From the NCBI GenBank assembly GCA_934699305.1, contig CAKUWM010000019.1, positions 1 to 21,201 of the forward strand: a stretch of 21,201 nucleotides of DNA. The letters are read 5' to 3'. Every line of letters starts with the position of its first letter. The first letter of the stretch is position 1. This DNA comes from an uncultured Saprospiraceae bacterium (lineage in GTDB: Bacteria; Bacteroidota; Bacteroidia; Chitinophagales; Saprospiraceae). The translations under genes were made by a program, and so were the position numbers. The notes beneath the pieces were generated by a model. The model made no database searches. It worked only from the letters and a program-made list of their open reading frames with translations, and was not told the origin of the DNA. This document shows positions 1 to 8,047 of this stretch, piece by piece.

Positions 1-578
1 CCGTAGGTTATTACAGTACCTCCAACCTAGGTACAGGTGTTACTTTCGATGAGAACGTCAATTCTTTTGTACCTTCCAAACAGCCACAGAATATTTATGG
101 CGGGGAAGTGGCCATTGATTACGTTTCCAACAGCAATAAACTACAGGCAGGAACTTCTTATTCCTATGTGGAAGGTACGACCCATAGCGTGGAGGACAAA
201 AATAATTTAACCTATTTGGGCGGGGATGTTATTGCCGCCCCAAAATGGACCGCCTACATTACCTGGAACCCGATTACAAAGGCAAGTACATCATTAAGGA
301 TGACGAATCTGGGCGATAGGAACAGGTTTGACCCGTATTTGGACGCCAATGACAACTACACCTTTAGGCATACCCAGTTTCCCGTTGATGGTTATACATT
401 ATTGAATTGGTCCGCTACCTACCATGTACGGACCAATATATCGGTCTCCCTTGCCATCAACAACCTTCTGAACGAATACTACCTGCCCGCCAGATCGCAA
501 TGGGCGGCACCATTAAAAACATTTACCGGGGTAGGTGAAGGGACAAACGCCAAATTAAGCCTTCAGTATAATTTCTAA
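1..578 (+). CDS. TonB-dependent receptor, C-terminal part (5' end outside window)
   Basis: The frame is open from base 3, so this is the 3' end of a longer gene; about 191 residues are visible. They alternate polar and hydrophobic residues as in outer-membrane beta-strands. The end is diagnostic of TonB-dependent receptors: a NLGDRNRFDP segment, a SLAINNLLNEYYLP segment (the conserved NLLN/NLFD box before the last strands), and a terminal strand closing on aromatic Phe (LSLQYNF). Such receptors import iron-siderophores or other large substrates across the outer membrane using TonB energy. The PepSY membrane protein 62 bp downstream favours a siderophore receptor. The plug domain and TonB box are not in the window, so the substrate cannot be read. 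A GTG at 108 would be an internal codon, not the start. Confidence 0.9.
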   Translation, partial: VGYYSTSNLGTGVTFDENVNSFVPSKQPQNIYGGEVAIDYVSNSNKLQAGTSYSYVEGTTHSVEDKNNLTYLGGDVIAAPKWTAYITWNPITKASTSLRMTNLGDRNRFDPYLDANDNYTFRHTQFPVDGYTLLNWSATYHVRTNISVSLAINNLLNEYYLPARSQWAAPLKTFTGVGEGTNAKLSLQYNF

Positions 579-588
579 TATGAACCCT

Positions 589-618
589 ATCCGTGTTGCC
601 GGACACGGTAGCACGGAT
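589..618 (+). terminator. Hairpin between receptor gene and PepSY gene
   Basis: ATCCGTG (589-595) pairs with CACGGAT (612-618). The inner TTGCC/GGTAG pairs with two wobbles, giving a stem of about 12 bp with a GGACAC loop. No T-run follows, so it is either a weak terminator or attenuator lowering PepSY expression relative to the receptor, or an mRNA-stabilising 3' stem-loop. Confidence 0.45.
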
Positions 619-640
619 ATCCTTTACCCCATCATAGCTA

Positions 641-1792
641 TTGATCCTTCTAAATAAAATAACACGGAAAATACATCTCTGGCTGGGGCTGACCTGCGGG
701 CTGATCGCTTCCTTTTCAGGAATTACGGGATCCCTATATGTCTGGCAGCCCGAAATATCCGCCATGCTAAATCCCCACTTACTAAGGATCGAAGGTATGC
801 AGCCCATCAAGGAATCGGTCATTCTGGAATCCACCGCCACATTAGTGCGGACCCATACGGACAGTATAGACAAGATCTTCCTTCCATATCGTGAACAGCA
901 GACCATCTCCATCCTATTTAAAAATGGTAGAACACACTATTACCACCCCATAAGCAACACCCTATTGGGCGAAAAATCGGCTTCCATCGAATTCTTTGAA
1001 AATCTATTGGTCCTGCACCGCACATTGGGGATCCCCAAAATAGGAAAGTATATTGTAGGAAGCAGCGCCATTGTTTTTTTCCTACTCCTCCTAACTTCTG
1101 GCTTCCATATTTGGTGGAACCTTTATGGCCATTCATTAAAAAAAGGATTTAAGATCGCCTGGAAGGGCAAAAAGAAAAAATTGGACTTCGACCTACATAA
1201 AGCATTGGGAGCCTATTTCATAGTACCTTTATTTATCATGGCCGTCTCCGGTGCTTACTTCACCTATAACGCCTCCTATAAAACGGTCCTGCAAATTATT
1301 GACGGAAACGAAAAAGAATCCGATAATCAACACATGCCAATGATCAAGGGATCGACATCCCTCATTGATCTTATAACAGATCAAGATAGAGGCTATGTGA
1401 TCTGGGCTATTTATTTTCCCCTTGAAAAGACAGAACCCTATAAGATCCGATACATAAGGGAGCGTAATATAGAGTCTGGACCTAGAAGGACAAAAGAAAT
1501 GACCTTGGATACCAGTGGAGCAATAACAACACTATCCGATTATGGCACGGATACTAACAGTCAACGTATCGCCGCACAATTCTATCCCATCCATATCGGT
1601 GAAATGGCAGGGACCCCGGGCAGGATCCTGGTCTTCGTTTCAGGAATGGTCCCATTGATATTATTTATCACCGGGCTTAGGATCTATATGTCCAAAAGAA
1701 AGAAAAAACAAAATAGGCCGAGGGATTTCTTTCGTTCCCGCCCTCTAGGCGGGGTCGGTCCGCCTTCTCCAGATAAGGGGAAGGAAGATTAA
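641..1792 (+). CDS. PepSY-associated transmembrane protein (putative siderophore reductase, FoxB/PiuB type)
   Basis: A 383-residue inner-membrane protein of the PepSY-TM family. Four hydrophobic segments are visible at about 11-35, 136-160, 188-209 and 328-350, with a large loop on each side. Histidines H126 (LHRTLG), H156 (GFHIWW) and H186 (DLHKALG) sit at or near helix ends, as expected for haem or metal ligation. Members such as FoxB, found beside siderophore receptors, are thought to reduce or process the imported iron-siderophore; the position after a TonB receptor fits this. The start is probably TTG at 641: an in-frame stop lies at 635-637, and the next Met would remove the first helix. 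The last 20-25 residues (from about RPRDFF) look non-native because they run through two GC-rich hairpins (1737-1784). Confidence 0.85.
   Translation: MILLNKITRKIHLWLGLTCGLIASFSGITGSLYVWQPEISAMLNPHLLRIEGMQPIKESVILESTATLVRTHTDSIDKIFLPYREQQTISILFKNGRTHYYHPISNTLLGEKSASIEFFENLLVLHRTLGIPKIGKYIVGSSAIVFFLLLLTSGFHIWWNLYGHSLKKGFKIAWKGKKKKLDFDLHKALGAYFIVPLFIMAVSGAYFTYNASYKTVLQIIDGNEKESDNQHMPMIKGSTSLIDLITDQDRGYVIWAIYFPLEKTEPYKIRYIRERNIESGPRRTKEMTLDTSGAITTLSDYGTDTNSQRIAAQFYPIHIGEMAGTPGRILVFVSGMVPLILFITGLRIYMSKRKKKQNRPRDFFRSRPLGGVGPPSPDKGKED
1737..1784. repeat. Double GC-rich hairpin at the 3' end of the PepSY gene
   Basis: Two adjacent stem-loops: CCCGCC (1737-1742)/GGCGGG (1748-1753) with a 5-nt loop, and CCTTCTCC (1763-1770)/GGGGAAGG (1777-1784) with loop AGATAA and one G-T pair. 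They resemble short intergenic repeat or terminator hairpins but lie inside the annotated reading frame, just before its TAA. They may terminate the iron-uptake transcript, or be a repeat that inserted into the gene end. Confidence 0.5.
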
Positions 1793-1994
1793 ATTAGTCT
1801 TGATCCCAATTGGACTTGTAATCCCCGTTTCACGCTGGTTGCACCCCCTAAAAAACAAAAGGTCCCGCATTTCTGTGAAGCATTTGTCCGTAGTAACCCG
1901 AGATATAGGGAATTGAGTTGTCCCCAACGGAAATAGCGGAAAATTATTTGTATTTAAGTATCTGAAATTAAAACATTTAACACATTTTCCGCTT

Positions 1995-2406
1995 ATGATT
2001 TCCAAGGATAAAATTACTGAAACCTTCTGTTTCATCGATTATTTCTGCAAAGTTTTGGCCCCACTTTTCCAAAGAAGCTGATTTCCGATGGAAAAAGCAT
2101 AGGAACAGGTCCTTTAGCAGGTCAACGGGCGAGATCCTGACCATTACCGTCCTTTTCCATATGGGCGGCTACCGGACCTTCAAACATTTTTATCTTTATT
2201 ATGCCAAAGAACACTTCAGGGAAGAGTTTCCCGCGACGGTCTCCTATAATCGGTCCACCGAGCTGATGCAGTGCAAAACGGAAAACACCGCACAACTAGC
2301 ACTGTTTATCAAAGGCTTAGACCGAACTCGGGTTAGAATTAATTGGAATGATTTCTATTTCTATCATATCTTTGTCGAATGTCCCATATATAGGGGGCTG
2401 AATTAG
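1995..2406 (+). pseudogene. IS982-family transposase remnant (frameshifted, truncated)
   Basis: The ATG at 1995 opens a frame reading KITETFCFIDYFCK, which hits TGA at 2079-2081. From about 2077 the next frame continues the same protein: HRNRSFSRSTGEILTITVLF, then GGYRTFKHFYLYYAKEHF, then FPATVSYNRSTELM. This is the conserved N-terminal region of IS982-type transposases (GGFRNFKHFYL..., VSYNRFVEL...). Similarity fades after about 2330 and the reading frame closes at 2406, so the DDE catalytic domain is absent. No terminal inverted repeats were identified. The rest of the gene-free stretch 1793-2619 shows nothing recognisable. It is a dead insertion sequence. Confidence 0.75.
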
Positions 2407-2619
2407 GATTATTTATGTTTTGCGATACAAACTTGCCAGGAATGGTTGGGCAAGTATCCCAAATCCTATCTTTTGATCCAAAAAAATCTAAATCAATTCA
2501 TTTGTTAACTAACTTTATTGTAGATCATTTCGTATTTAGCAAGTAGGGTTTAAATGGCCTAAGCAAATAGGATTTAGAAGGTTCTTGCTAACGGGCCATA
2601 GAAATTTAAAAAAGCCGTA

Positions 2620-3429
2620 ATGAAAATAGCGACCTATTTTCCATCACCAAACTTAGCTCCCCATGTAGAGCGTTTTTTAATCGTAAAAAATGAACAAGCC
2701 GCATGCAATATTTCTAAAATGGTACCTAGGGGCTTTTCTGCTTTTATATTTACTTCCCCAGATATGGCGATCGTGGGCAATAAGCTTGGTAAGGTTAGTG
2801 CAGATTTGAGACCAGGCCATATTTATTATGGGGGATTGGGGATCAAACCGGCAGAAATGACCATTAATGATAAAGCGTATTTTATTGTTGTGCTCCTACA
2901 TCCCTATTTAACGGGCGTTTTTTTAAATGAGGATGCTAAATATTTTTGCGAGAACTGTAGTTGCATCACTGATCTAAACGGAGAAACAAGATCCTTTGCT
3001 TCCTTGCTTTGGGAAGCTAATACAGACTTAGAGAAAATAAAATTGATCGAATATTTTTTGCTTAAAAATCTCAAAAGGTCCGTATCAAATATCTATGCAG
3101 AGCGGGCTATAAAATATATATATCAAGAAAAGGGTTGTATAACACCCGCAGAGCTGGCAAAACAGGTTTATACCTGCGAACGAAATTTGCGTAGAAACTT
3201 TGATCAATTCGTGGGCATTTCACCAAAACAATATGCCGATATTGTTCGGTTTAATTCCTTTATGCGAGAACTTTATACAGGTACCAATTCGCATTTGGAA
3301 ACTTTGGCGTTTCACTATAATTATTATGATCTTTCGCATTTAAATAAGGATTTTAACCGTTTTTTGGGTATTTGTCCCAGCCTTAATTTTTTGCAAGATC
3401 GTACCGTAAATATATCTATACTGGGTTAA
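2620..3429 (+). CDS. AraC-family transcriptional regulator
   Basis: 269 residues. The N-terminal half (about 1-150) resembles the beta-barrel sensor domain common in Bacteroidota AraC proteins (FPSPNLAPHVERFLIVKNE..., with a PGHIYYGGLG strand-turn region). The C-terminal part (about 160-255) is an AraC DNA-binding domain: first helix-turn-helix near ITPAELAKQVYTCERNLRRNF, the family box VGISPKQYADIVRF (198-211), and a second HTH around 226-247 (LETLAFHYNYYDLSHLNKDF). It probably acts as a cytosolic activator responding to a small ligand. The ATG at 2620 is the natural start. Its target is unknown; the lipoprotein 238 bp downstream on the same strand is the nearest candidate. Confidence 0.85.
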   Translation: MKIATYFPSPNLAPHVERFLIVKNEQAACNISKMVPRGFSAFIFTSPDMAIVGNKLGKVSADLRPGHIYYGGLGIKPAEMTINDKAYFIVVLLHPYLTGVFLNEDAKYFCENCSCITDLNGETRSFASLLWEANTDLEKIKLIEYFLLKNLKRSVSNIYAERAIKYIYQEKGCITPAELAKQVYTCERNLRRNFDQFVGISPKQYADIVRFNSFMRELYTGTNSHLETLAFHYNYYDLSHLNKDFNRFLGICPSLNFLQDRTVNISILG

Positions 3430-3449
3430 GTGTTTATAGTTCCTTAAAT

Positions 3450-3489
3450 ATTGTCCGATTTTTACAAGTACTTTTTGCAAAAGGACAAT
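3450..3489 (+). promoter_or_regulatory. Inverted repeat in the gap after the AraC gene
   Basis: ATTGTCC (3450-3456) is complementary to GGACAAT (3483-3489), with a short TTTTGCAAAA palindrome inside the loop. No clear T-run follows. It could be a weak terminator of the AraC gene or an operator for the lipoprotein gene. No consensus TAnnTTTG promoter was found between 3430 and 3667. Confidence 0.3.
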
Positions 3490-3667
3490 AATTTTGACTA
3501 TGGATCGGTCATTACATCAATCACAGATATACTGAGCATTTAATTGTTAAATTTTTAAATCGATTGTTTTTAGATTTAAAAGGTTAATGGGTAGACTGGA
3601 ATATCTGGCTTAGATTAATCCTCATTTTTAAAATGGATTTTGATTGTAAACCATAAATATTATTCAA

Positions 3668-4495
3668 ATGAAAAACATATTTTTTATTCTTTTTTTCATT
3701 CTATTTTTGATTGCTTGTGAAAAAGACGATACTGTCAAAAACAATACCCCAACTGCGGACTTCCCCCTAGGCACCACCTGGACCGGCGTATTGACGGCCT
3801 ATAATAATGCACGGCCGGATGTGGTTTCATTAGAGATAAAAGAAGACAAAAAGGTGATGATGTATGGTGCATTGGGCTATTTGGACGCAAACAATAACGT
3901 AAAGTTATTGGATAGCGTGGCTGGGAGTCTTACAGACTTACGGGAAGAAAACGGTATTCCTCATTTTACTCTAGAATTTCCTGAATTAAGCACGATCCAT
4001 AAAGTTGCCATAAAAGGCGGAAAGCTGCTGGAGGACACGGAACAGCCTGTTGCAGGCAAACTGGATTTCATATTCCAATTAAAATTATTTTCTTTAGAGC
4101 AAGTAACTGCTATAGGCGATTGGTACGGACCTAAAATAGAAAAAATGCCAGGAGATATCGATTATTATTTTCCAGATGTAAATGGTGTAATATTCAAAAA
4201 AAATGGAGTCGTGTCTTACATTCGTGGCGGTGTGCCCGTTTATACAGGTGTACCTCAAACAGGAAGTTACTATGAAGTTACAGGGGCGTATGAGCAAACA
4301 GGCGCAAGGCTGTATGTGCATGGATTAGATGAGTCCAATTTAAAATTCCCTTTATACTTCGGTGTTTTTACAGAAACAGGGGATACTATTTTATTGGATA
4401 CGCATGATCCCGACGCAAGGTTAACTTCGGCTTTTGACACGAATGAACCTTATGGTCCCAGTGGTTGGGCTCCGCAGATATATAGGAGAAAATAA
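3668..4495 (+). CDS. Hypothetical lipoprotein
   Basis: 275 residues starting with a lipoprotein signal: MKNI, then a run of Phe/Ile/Leu, then lipobox LIAC with the lipidated cysteine at position 17, followed by an acidic EKDD stretch. The mature protein would be anchored to a membrane facing the periplasm or cell surface. The rest is rich in Gly, Asp and Tyr and looks beta-rich (short strands such as GDWYGPKIEKMPGDIDYYF and GSYYEVTGAYEQTGARLYV). No catalytic motif is recognised. Codon use and an undisturbed frame indicate a real gene. It lies alone between the AraC regulator and a convergent oxidoreductase gene; no function is claimed. Confidence 0.7.
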   Translation: MKNIFFILFFILFLIACEKDDTVKNNTPTADFPLGTTWTGVLTAYNNARPDVVSLEIKEDKKVMMYGALGYLDANNNVKLLDSVAGSLTDLREENGIPHFTLEFPELSTIHKVAIKGGKLLEDTEQPVAGKLDFIFQLKLFSLEQVTAIGDWYGPKIEKMPGDIDYYFPDVNGVIFKKNGVVSYIRGGVPVYTGVPQTGSYYEVTGAYEQTGARLYVHGLDESNLKFPLYFGVFTETGDTILLDTHDPDARLTSAFDTNEPYGPSGWAPQIYRRK

Positions 4496-4615
4496 TAGCG
4501 TTCATTTCGCGATTTTGATCCTGCAGTTTTTTTAACCTTGCTTGATCTAGAAAGGAACTTTTTGAAAGCCACCAATCATAGGGACTTTAGAAGAAGGATA
4601 TACCCTAAACCAAAA

Positions 4616-4642
4616 GATCCGACCTATTTTCAGAAGTCGCAT
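4616..4642. repeat. Degenerate copy of the hairpin seen at 12848-12874
   Basis: ATCCGACCTATTTTCA followed by AAGTCG occurs here and at 12848-12874, differing in the base between these blocks (G here, T there) and in the last arm (GCAT here, GGAT there). The arm mismatch weakens the hairpin. It lies between convergent genes and may be a worn terminator or a dispersed repeat. Confidence 0.4.
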
Positions 4643-4665
4643 CCATATTTTATATCAACGGTACA

Positions 4666-6414
4666 TTATTTTAACCTTTGACCATCTTTTAGCAACTGCG
4701 CCCTTAGTTTCGCATATGGCACATCCTGAACATTGGTGTTGCCATCAATGGCCAGTACGGCTGCGGTGGCAGCAGATTGGCCCAGGACCATAAATACCGG
4801 CTCCATGCGGATAGAACCAAAAGCGATGTGCGTTGAACTTAAACAGATAGGGACAATAAGATTTAGGCATTCCCCTTTTTTAGGCACCAAGGCCCCATAA
4901 CTAATGGGATAAGGTTTAAACCCATGTGCCTCTACGTTGCCCTCATTCTGAACGTATCCATTGGCATCCACATAGCGCTGCACATTATGGGAGTCCATAC
5001 CATAGGCGGCCAACCCGATGGCATCCCCGGCCACTTTTAACCCCTCGCAATTTTGCTGGGTCATAACATAATCGCTTATCATCCTCCTTGCTTCCCGGAT
5101 ATATAGCTGTTGTTGCCAACCTTCCCCTCTTTCAAATTCGTCTTTGGAAGTACCCCATCTAGACACTTCCGCACGGACTTCCGCGGGGATCCTCGGATGG
5201 TTGGCCAAGGTCCACATCAATCCCATATGGTAGTTCCTATGATCCTCCACAATCTTTTCCCTTTCTGCATAAGAAGCCTCGGGGTAGTCGTAATTCTTCC
5301 CGATATAGTCAGTGGAAAAGCCGTACCGGTTGTTCGTATCCGTTTTTCTATTGGGCATACTGGAATTGATCCATGGTACCAGGGGATTTCCATAACTGTA
5401 CATTTCGCTTATAGGGCCTTTTCTAGCTTCGTAATTTCTAAAGAGCAGTTCATAATCGATCTCGTCATAATTGGAAGGCTTCCGAAAAGGAATCCGGTTA
5501 TCCGGATGATCGGTAAGGCACATCCTAAAACAATAGGCCTGTATTTTTTTATCGCCTTCCCCCTCCAGTCCCGGTTTTTCATTAATATTTGGTAAGCGTC
5601 CGGAGGAAGGGTCGCCCTTTATCACATACGGATCCACTCCGGGGATAAAATTGTGGTTAAACGCATTCTTGGAAATCAATCCGGTCAAGGAAGTATTAAT
5701 ACTATTTGCCTGCACGCCGTTCAAAGTTTCCCCATATTCTTTATTGCTTTCCCGGCCCACGGTATAGGAAACCCCGGTAGAAGCCATCAGGTCCCCTTCA
5801 TAGGTGGCATCCAAAAACACCTTCCCCTTAAATGTAGCGCCACTCTCCATGGTGATCGACTCTATCTTTCCATCCGCTTTTTTAACCCCCGATTCCCTAT
5901 TCAGCCTTTCATTATAGACCATCTTGATCTTCTCCTTCCCCATCATGGTCTTATAGACCGTAAGCGCGGCGGAAGGCTCAAAGGTCCACATGGTCGCTTC
6001 GCCCTCCTCGGTACGGGTTTGGCCCCCATCCATATAATCCGATTTTTCCTCCCATTTCCAATTTTTCGGATTATCGTAATATTTTTTGATGTGTTCATAG
6101 AATTCCCTGGAAATTCCCCCTATGGCCTGCTTATTACCTATATCGGTCTGGCCCAGGCCGCCAGTGGTCAATCCTCCGATACGGTCGGTCGGCTCAATGA
6201 GCACTACAGACTTGCCCATCCTACTACACTGGAGTGCGGCCGCAATTCCGGCCGATGTCCCACCGTATATTACCACATCAAATTTATGAAGGCTATTTTT
6301 TTTGGATGATTGTCCTTGCGATGAATAACATACAAGAAATACAAAAAATAAGTTGGGAAGTGCCTTTAGTATGGTATACTTCCCTATATCCAATTTTCTA
6401 TTCCAACTATTCAT
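4666..6414 (-). CDS. Exported FAD-dependent oxidoreductase (FAD_oxidored family)
   Basis: 582 residues. A hydrophobic N-terminal segment (about 15-33, ILKALPNLFFVFLVCY) followed by SSQGQ resembles a Bacteroidota signal peptide, so the protein is probably periplasmic. Mature sequence begins with a dinucleotide-binding fold: DVVIYGGTSAGIAAA with the glycine motif at 51-56 and the acidic residue ending the second strand at E74 (VVLIEPTDRIGG). GGLTTGGLGQTD and FLDATYEGDLMA are typical of the FAD_oxidored family, often found in polysaccharide or sugar catabolism loci and sometimes labelled xanthan lyase-like. The C-terminal HIAFGSIRMEPVFMVLGQSAATAAVLA also fits the FAD-binding fold. The substrate is unknown. 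It is monocistronic in view and convergent with the lipoprotein gene. Confidence 0.85.
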   Translation of the reverse strand: MNSWNRKLDIGKYTILKALPNLFFVFLVCYSSQGQSSKKNSLHKFDVVIYGGTSAGIAAALQCSRMGKSVVLIEPTDRIGGLTTGGLGQTDIGNKQAIGGISREFYEHIKKYYDNPKNWKWEEKSDYMDGGQTRTEEGEATMWTFEPSAALTVYKTMMGKEKIKMVYNERLNRESGVKKADGKIESITMESGATFKGKVFLDATYEGDLMASTGVSYTVGRESNKEYGETLNGVQANSINTSLTGLISKNAFNHNFIPGVDPYVIKGDPSSGRLPNINEKPGLEGEGDKKIQAYCFRMCLTDHPDNRIPFRKPSNYDEIDYELLFRNYEARKGPISEMYSYGNPLVPWINSSMPNRKTDTNNRYGFSTDYIGKNYDYPEASYAEREKIVEDHRNYHMGLMWTLANHPRIPAEVRAEVSRWGTSKDEFERGEGWQQQLYIREARRMISDYVMTQQNCEGLKVAGDAIGLAAYGMDSHNVQRYVDANGYVQNEGNVEAHGFKPYPISYGALVPKKGECLNLIVPICLSSTHIAFGSIRMEPVFMVLGQSAATAAVLAIDGNTNVQDVPYAKLRAQLLKDGQRLK

Positions 6415-6462
6415 ATAAAACTGTTTTTAGTACATCACAAAATTTGGTCTGTCATCATTTTC

Positions 6463-6567
6463 GGAAAATCGGTTTGACTCCTTACCCTAAAGCTTGCCGG
6501 CCGGCAGTAGGGGAGCCCGATTTTCCTCGATTTCTCCTTTAGGATAGGGGTAGAAAATCGAGGAAAA
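6463..6567. promoter_or_regulatory. Nested, mutually exclusive hairpins in a 382-bp intergenic region
   Basis: GGAAAATCGG (6463-6472) is complementary to CCGATTTTCC (6517-6526). The overlapping block TTTTCCTCGATTT (6521-6533) is perfectly complementary to AAATCGAGGAAAA (6555-6567). A 12-bp palindrome TGCCGGCCGGCA lies at 6495-6506. The middle arm cannot pair both ways at once. It sits between the divergent FAD-oxidoreductase and GDPD genes, 50 bp from the former. It could be an attenuator-like leader for the oxidoreductase (minus strand) or a repeat relic. The remainder of 6568-6796 shows nothing clear. Confidence 0.45.
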
Positions 6568-6796
6568 CCCGTAGAATTTAATTTTTGTCATGTACTGATG
6601 AAACTGTTTATTATTTTTTAACGGTCATCCGCCAGAACAATACGCACAGGTACATGTAACAAGACATAAATTACCCCAATACGACCCCTTCGGATAGTAT
6701 ACGCGATAAAGATAGAACAGAAATGGATGTTTTAACACAAAAATTTACACATTCACAGTATATTAATCATCATTTTAAATAATCACTAATAAAAAT

Positions 6797-7744
6797 ATGG
6801 TTCGATCAATACTCCTTTTGGTGCTCCTCAGTATATTCTCTTGTAGGGAAGCCCTAAAAAACATCGAAACTTTACAGGTAATCAAGGTAGATAGCGGTAA
6901 TGATCTACGTGATTTTTTTAAATTCACAGGAAACGATACCCCGATAATTAGTGGCCATAGGGGGCAAAAGACTGCCGGATATGCAGAGAATAGTATCGAA
7001 GCCCTTGAAGATGTCCTTAAACATACCCCCGCAATTTTCGAGGTCGACCCAAGGCTTACCAAGGACAGTGTTATTGTACTAATGCACGACGCCACTTTGG
7101 AAAGGACAACTACCGGAACAGGCGAAGTGTCCGATCACACGCTAAAAGAATTAAAAAAATTAAAATTAAAGGACGCTGAAGGAAATATCCTTGATCATCG
7201 GGTCCCAACCTTGGAAGAGGCTATTAAATGGAGCAAGGGAAAAACAATATTGAATTTAGACAAAAAAGACGTGCCGCTATCCCTAATGGCCGAAGTACTT
7301 GAAAAATATGATCCAGAAACTACGGTAATGGTTACGGTCCACAATGCAGAACAAGCGATTTTCTATCATGAAAAAAATAAGGATAGAATGTTTTCCGCAT
7401 TTATAAAGACCGAGGAGGATTATCAGAAATTTGAGCATTCCGGTGTCCCTTGGTCGCAAATCATAGCCTATATCGGCCCCAAAATTAAAGGGGAGGATAG
7501 CAAGATATATGATTTACTGAACGCTAAGGGGGTAATGTGCATGATTTCGGCAGCTTCGAGCTACGATAAGCTGGATGACCTTTCCGAGCGCCAAAAAGCA
7601 TACCACGATATTGTTAAGGATGGGGCAAGTATTATTGAATCCGATTACCCAATTGAATTGTATAAGGCCATTAAATCGATGATTCCCGAAAACGGCCCCA
7701 AGAATAAGTATTATCGGACAATCCCCTGGCCATCCAAGTATTGA
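6797..7744 (+). CDS. Glycerophosphodiester phosphodiesterase family lipoprotein
   Basis: 315 residues. The N-terminus is a lipoprotein signal (MVRSILLLVLLSIFSC, lipidated cysteine at 16). The core is a GDPD TIM barrel. Catalytic and metal-binding positions are present: H54-R55 (GHRGQ), E64 in AENSIEAL, E82 and D84 in FEVDPRLTKD, H97 in MHDATLERTT. GDPD enzymes hydrolyse glycerophosphodiesters to an alcohol and glycerol-3-phosphate; Bacteroidota lipoprotein members often sit in glycan or phosphate-scavenging contexts and may act on other phosphodiesters. The C-terminal GASIIESDYPIEL resembles the last barrel strand. All key residues are intact, so it is probably active, outside the cytoplasm. 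It is transcribed alone, divergently from the FAD oxidoreductase. Confidence 0.88.
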   Translation: MVRSILLLVLLSIFSCREALKNIETLQVIKVDSGNDLRDFFKFTGNDTPIISGHRGQKTAGYAENSIEALEDVLKHTPAIFEVDPRLTKDSVIVLMHDATLERTTTGTGEVSDHTLKELKKLKLKDAEGNILDHRVPTLEEAIKWSKGKTILNLDKKDVPLSLMAEVLEKYDPETTVMVTVHNAEQAIFYHEKNKDRMFSAFIKTEEDYQKFEHSGVPWSQIIAYIGPKIKGEDSKIYDLLNAKGVMCMISAASSYDKLDDLSERQKAYHDIVKDGASIIESDYPIELYKAIKSMIPENGPKNKYYRTIPWPSKY

Positions 7745-7841
7745 CCCTTAAAACCTATATGCTCGACTTTGGTATAAGCGTATCGGGACAGGGGTTGAAA
7801 TTTCATTGTAGTCGGCCCTTTTACTATCCCATAAAACATTT

Positions 7842-7922
7842 TTACATTTGAAGGCTCAAATTCAAATTTGCCCTAAAAGCATTGAAAATTTTCAATACAG
7901 TTTCAAAAGTCACATTTCCGTT
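7842..7922 (-). pseudogene. 3' remnant of a HigA-like antitoxin gene
   Basis: Minus-strand reading gives 26 residues ending LNLSLQM and a stop. By eye 20 of 26 match the C-terminus of the intact antitoxin at 11945-12232 (shared GNVTFETV, IFNA and LNLSLQM). The similarity continues several bases past the stop codon and ends abruptly upstream of the fragment. No toxin partner or HTH remains. It is the residue of a second, lost or recombined TA copy. The rest of 7745-8047 shows nothing recognisable. Confidence 0.75.
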
Positions 7923-8047
7923 GTCATGTGTGTGACTTGGTGTGGAAGTACTGGACGGAACCGTTGAAGTTCTCTTGTGCCGATGAAGTGGATTCTTGAT
8001 CGAATGTCAGCGTGGGCTAAAGAGGATCAATCCTTCCGCTAGGGTGC

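Noticed and set aside
580..657. 25-codon ORF (MNPIRVAGHG...) starting just after the receptor stop
   Set aside because: It mostly encodes the hairpin at 589-618, matches no known pattern and overlaps the PepSY start; more likely a structured spacer.
1807..1818. CAATTGGACTTG shared with the repeat at 12762-12773
   Set aside because: Twelve-base matches are expected by chance in a window of this size, and the flanks do not match.
1745..2035. 96-codon minus-strand ORF upstream of the IS982 remnant
   Set aside because: It overlaps the PepSY 3' hairpins and the transposase start, with no domain pattern; treated as spurious.
1995..2406. Programmed frameshift in the IS982 transposase
   Set aside because: There is no slippery sequence at the junction and the DDE domain is missing, so decay explains the frame change better.
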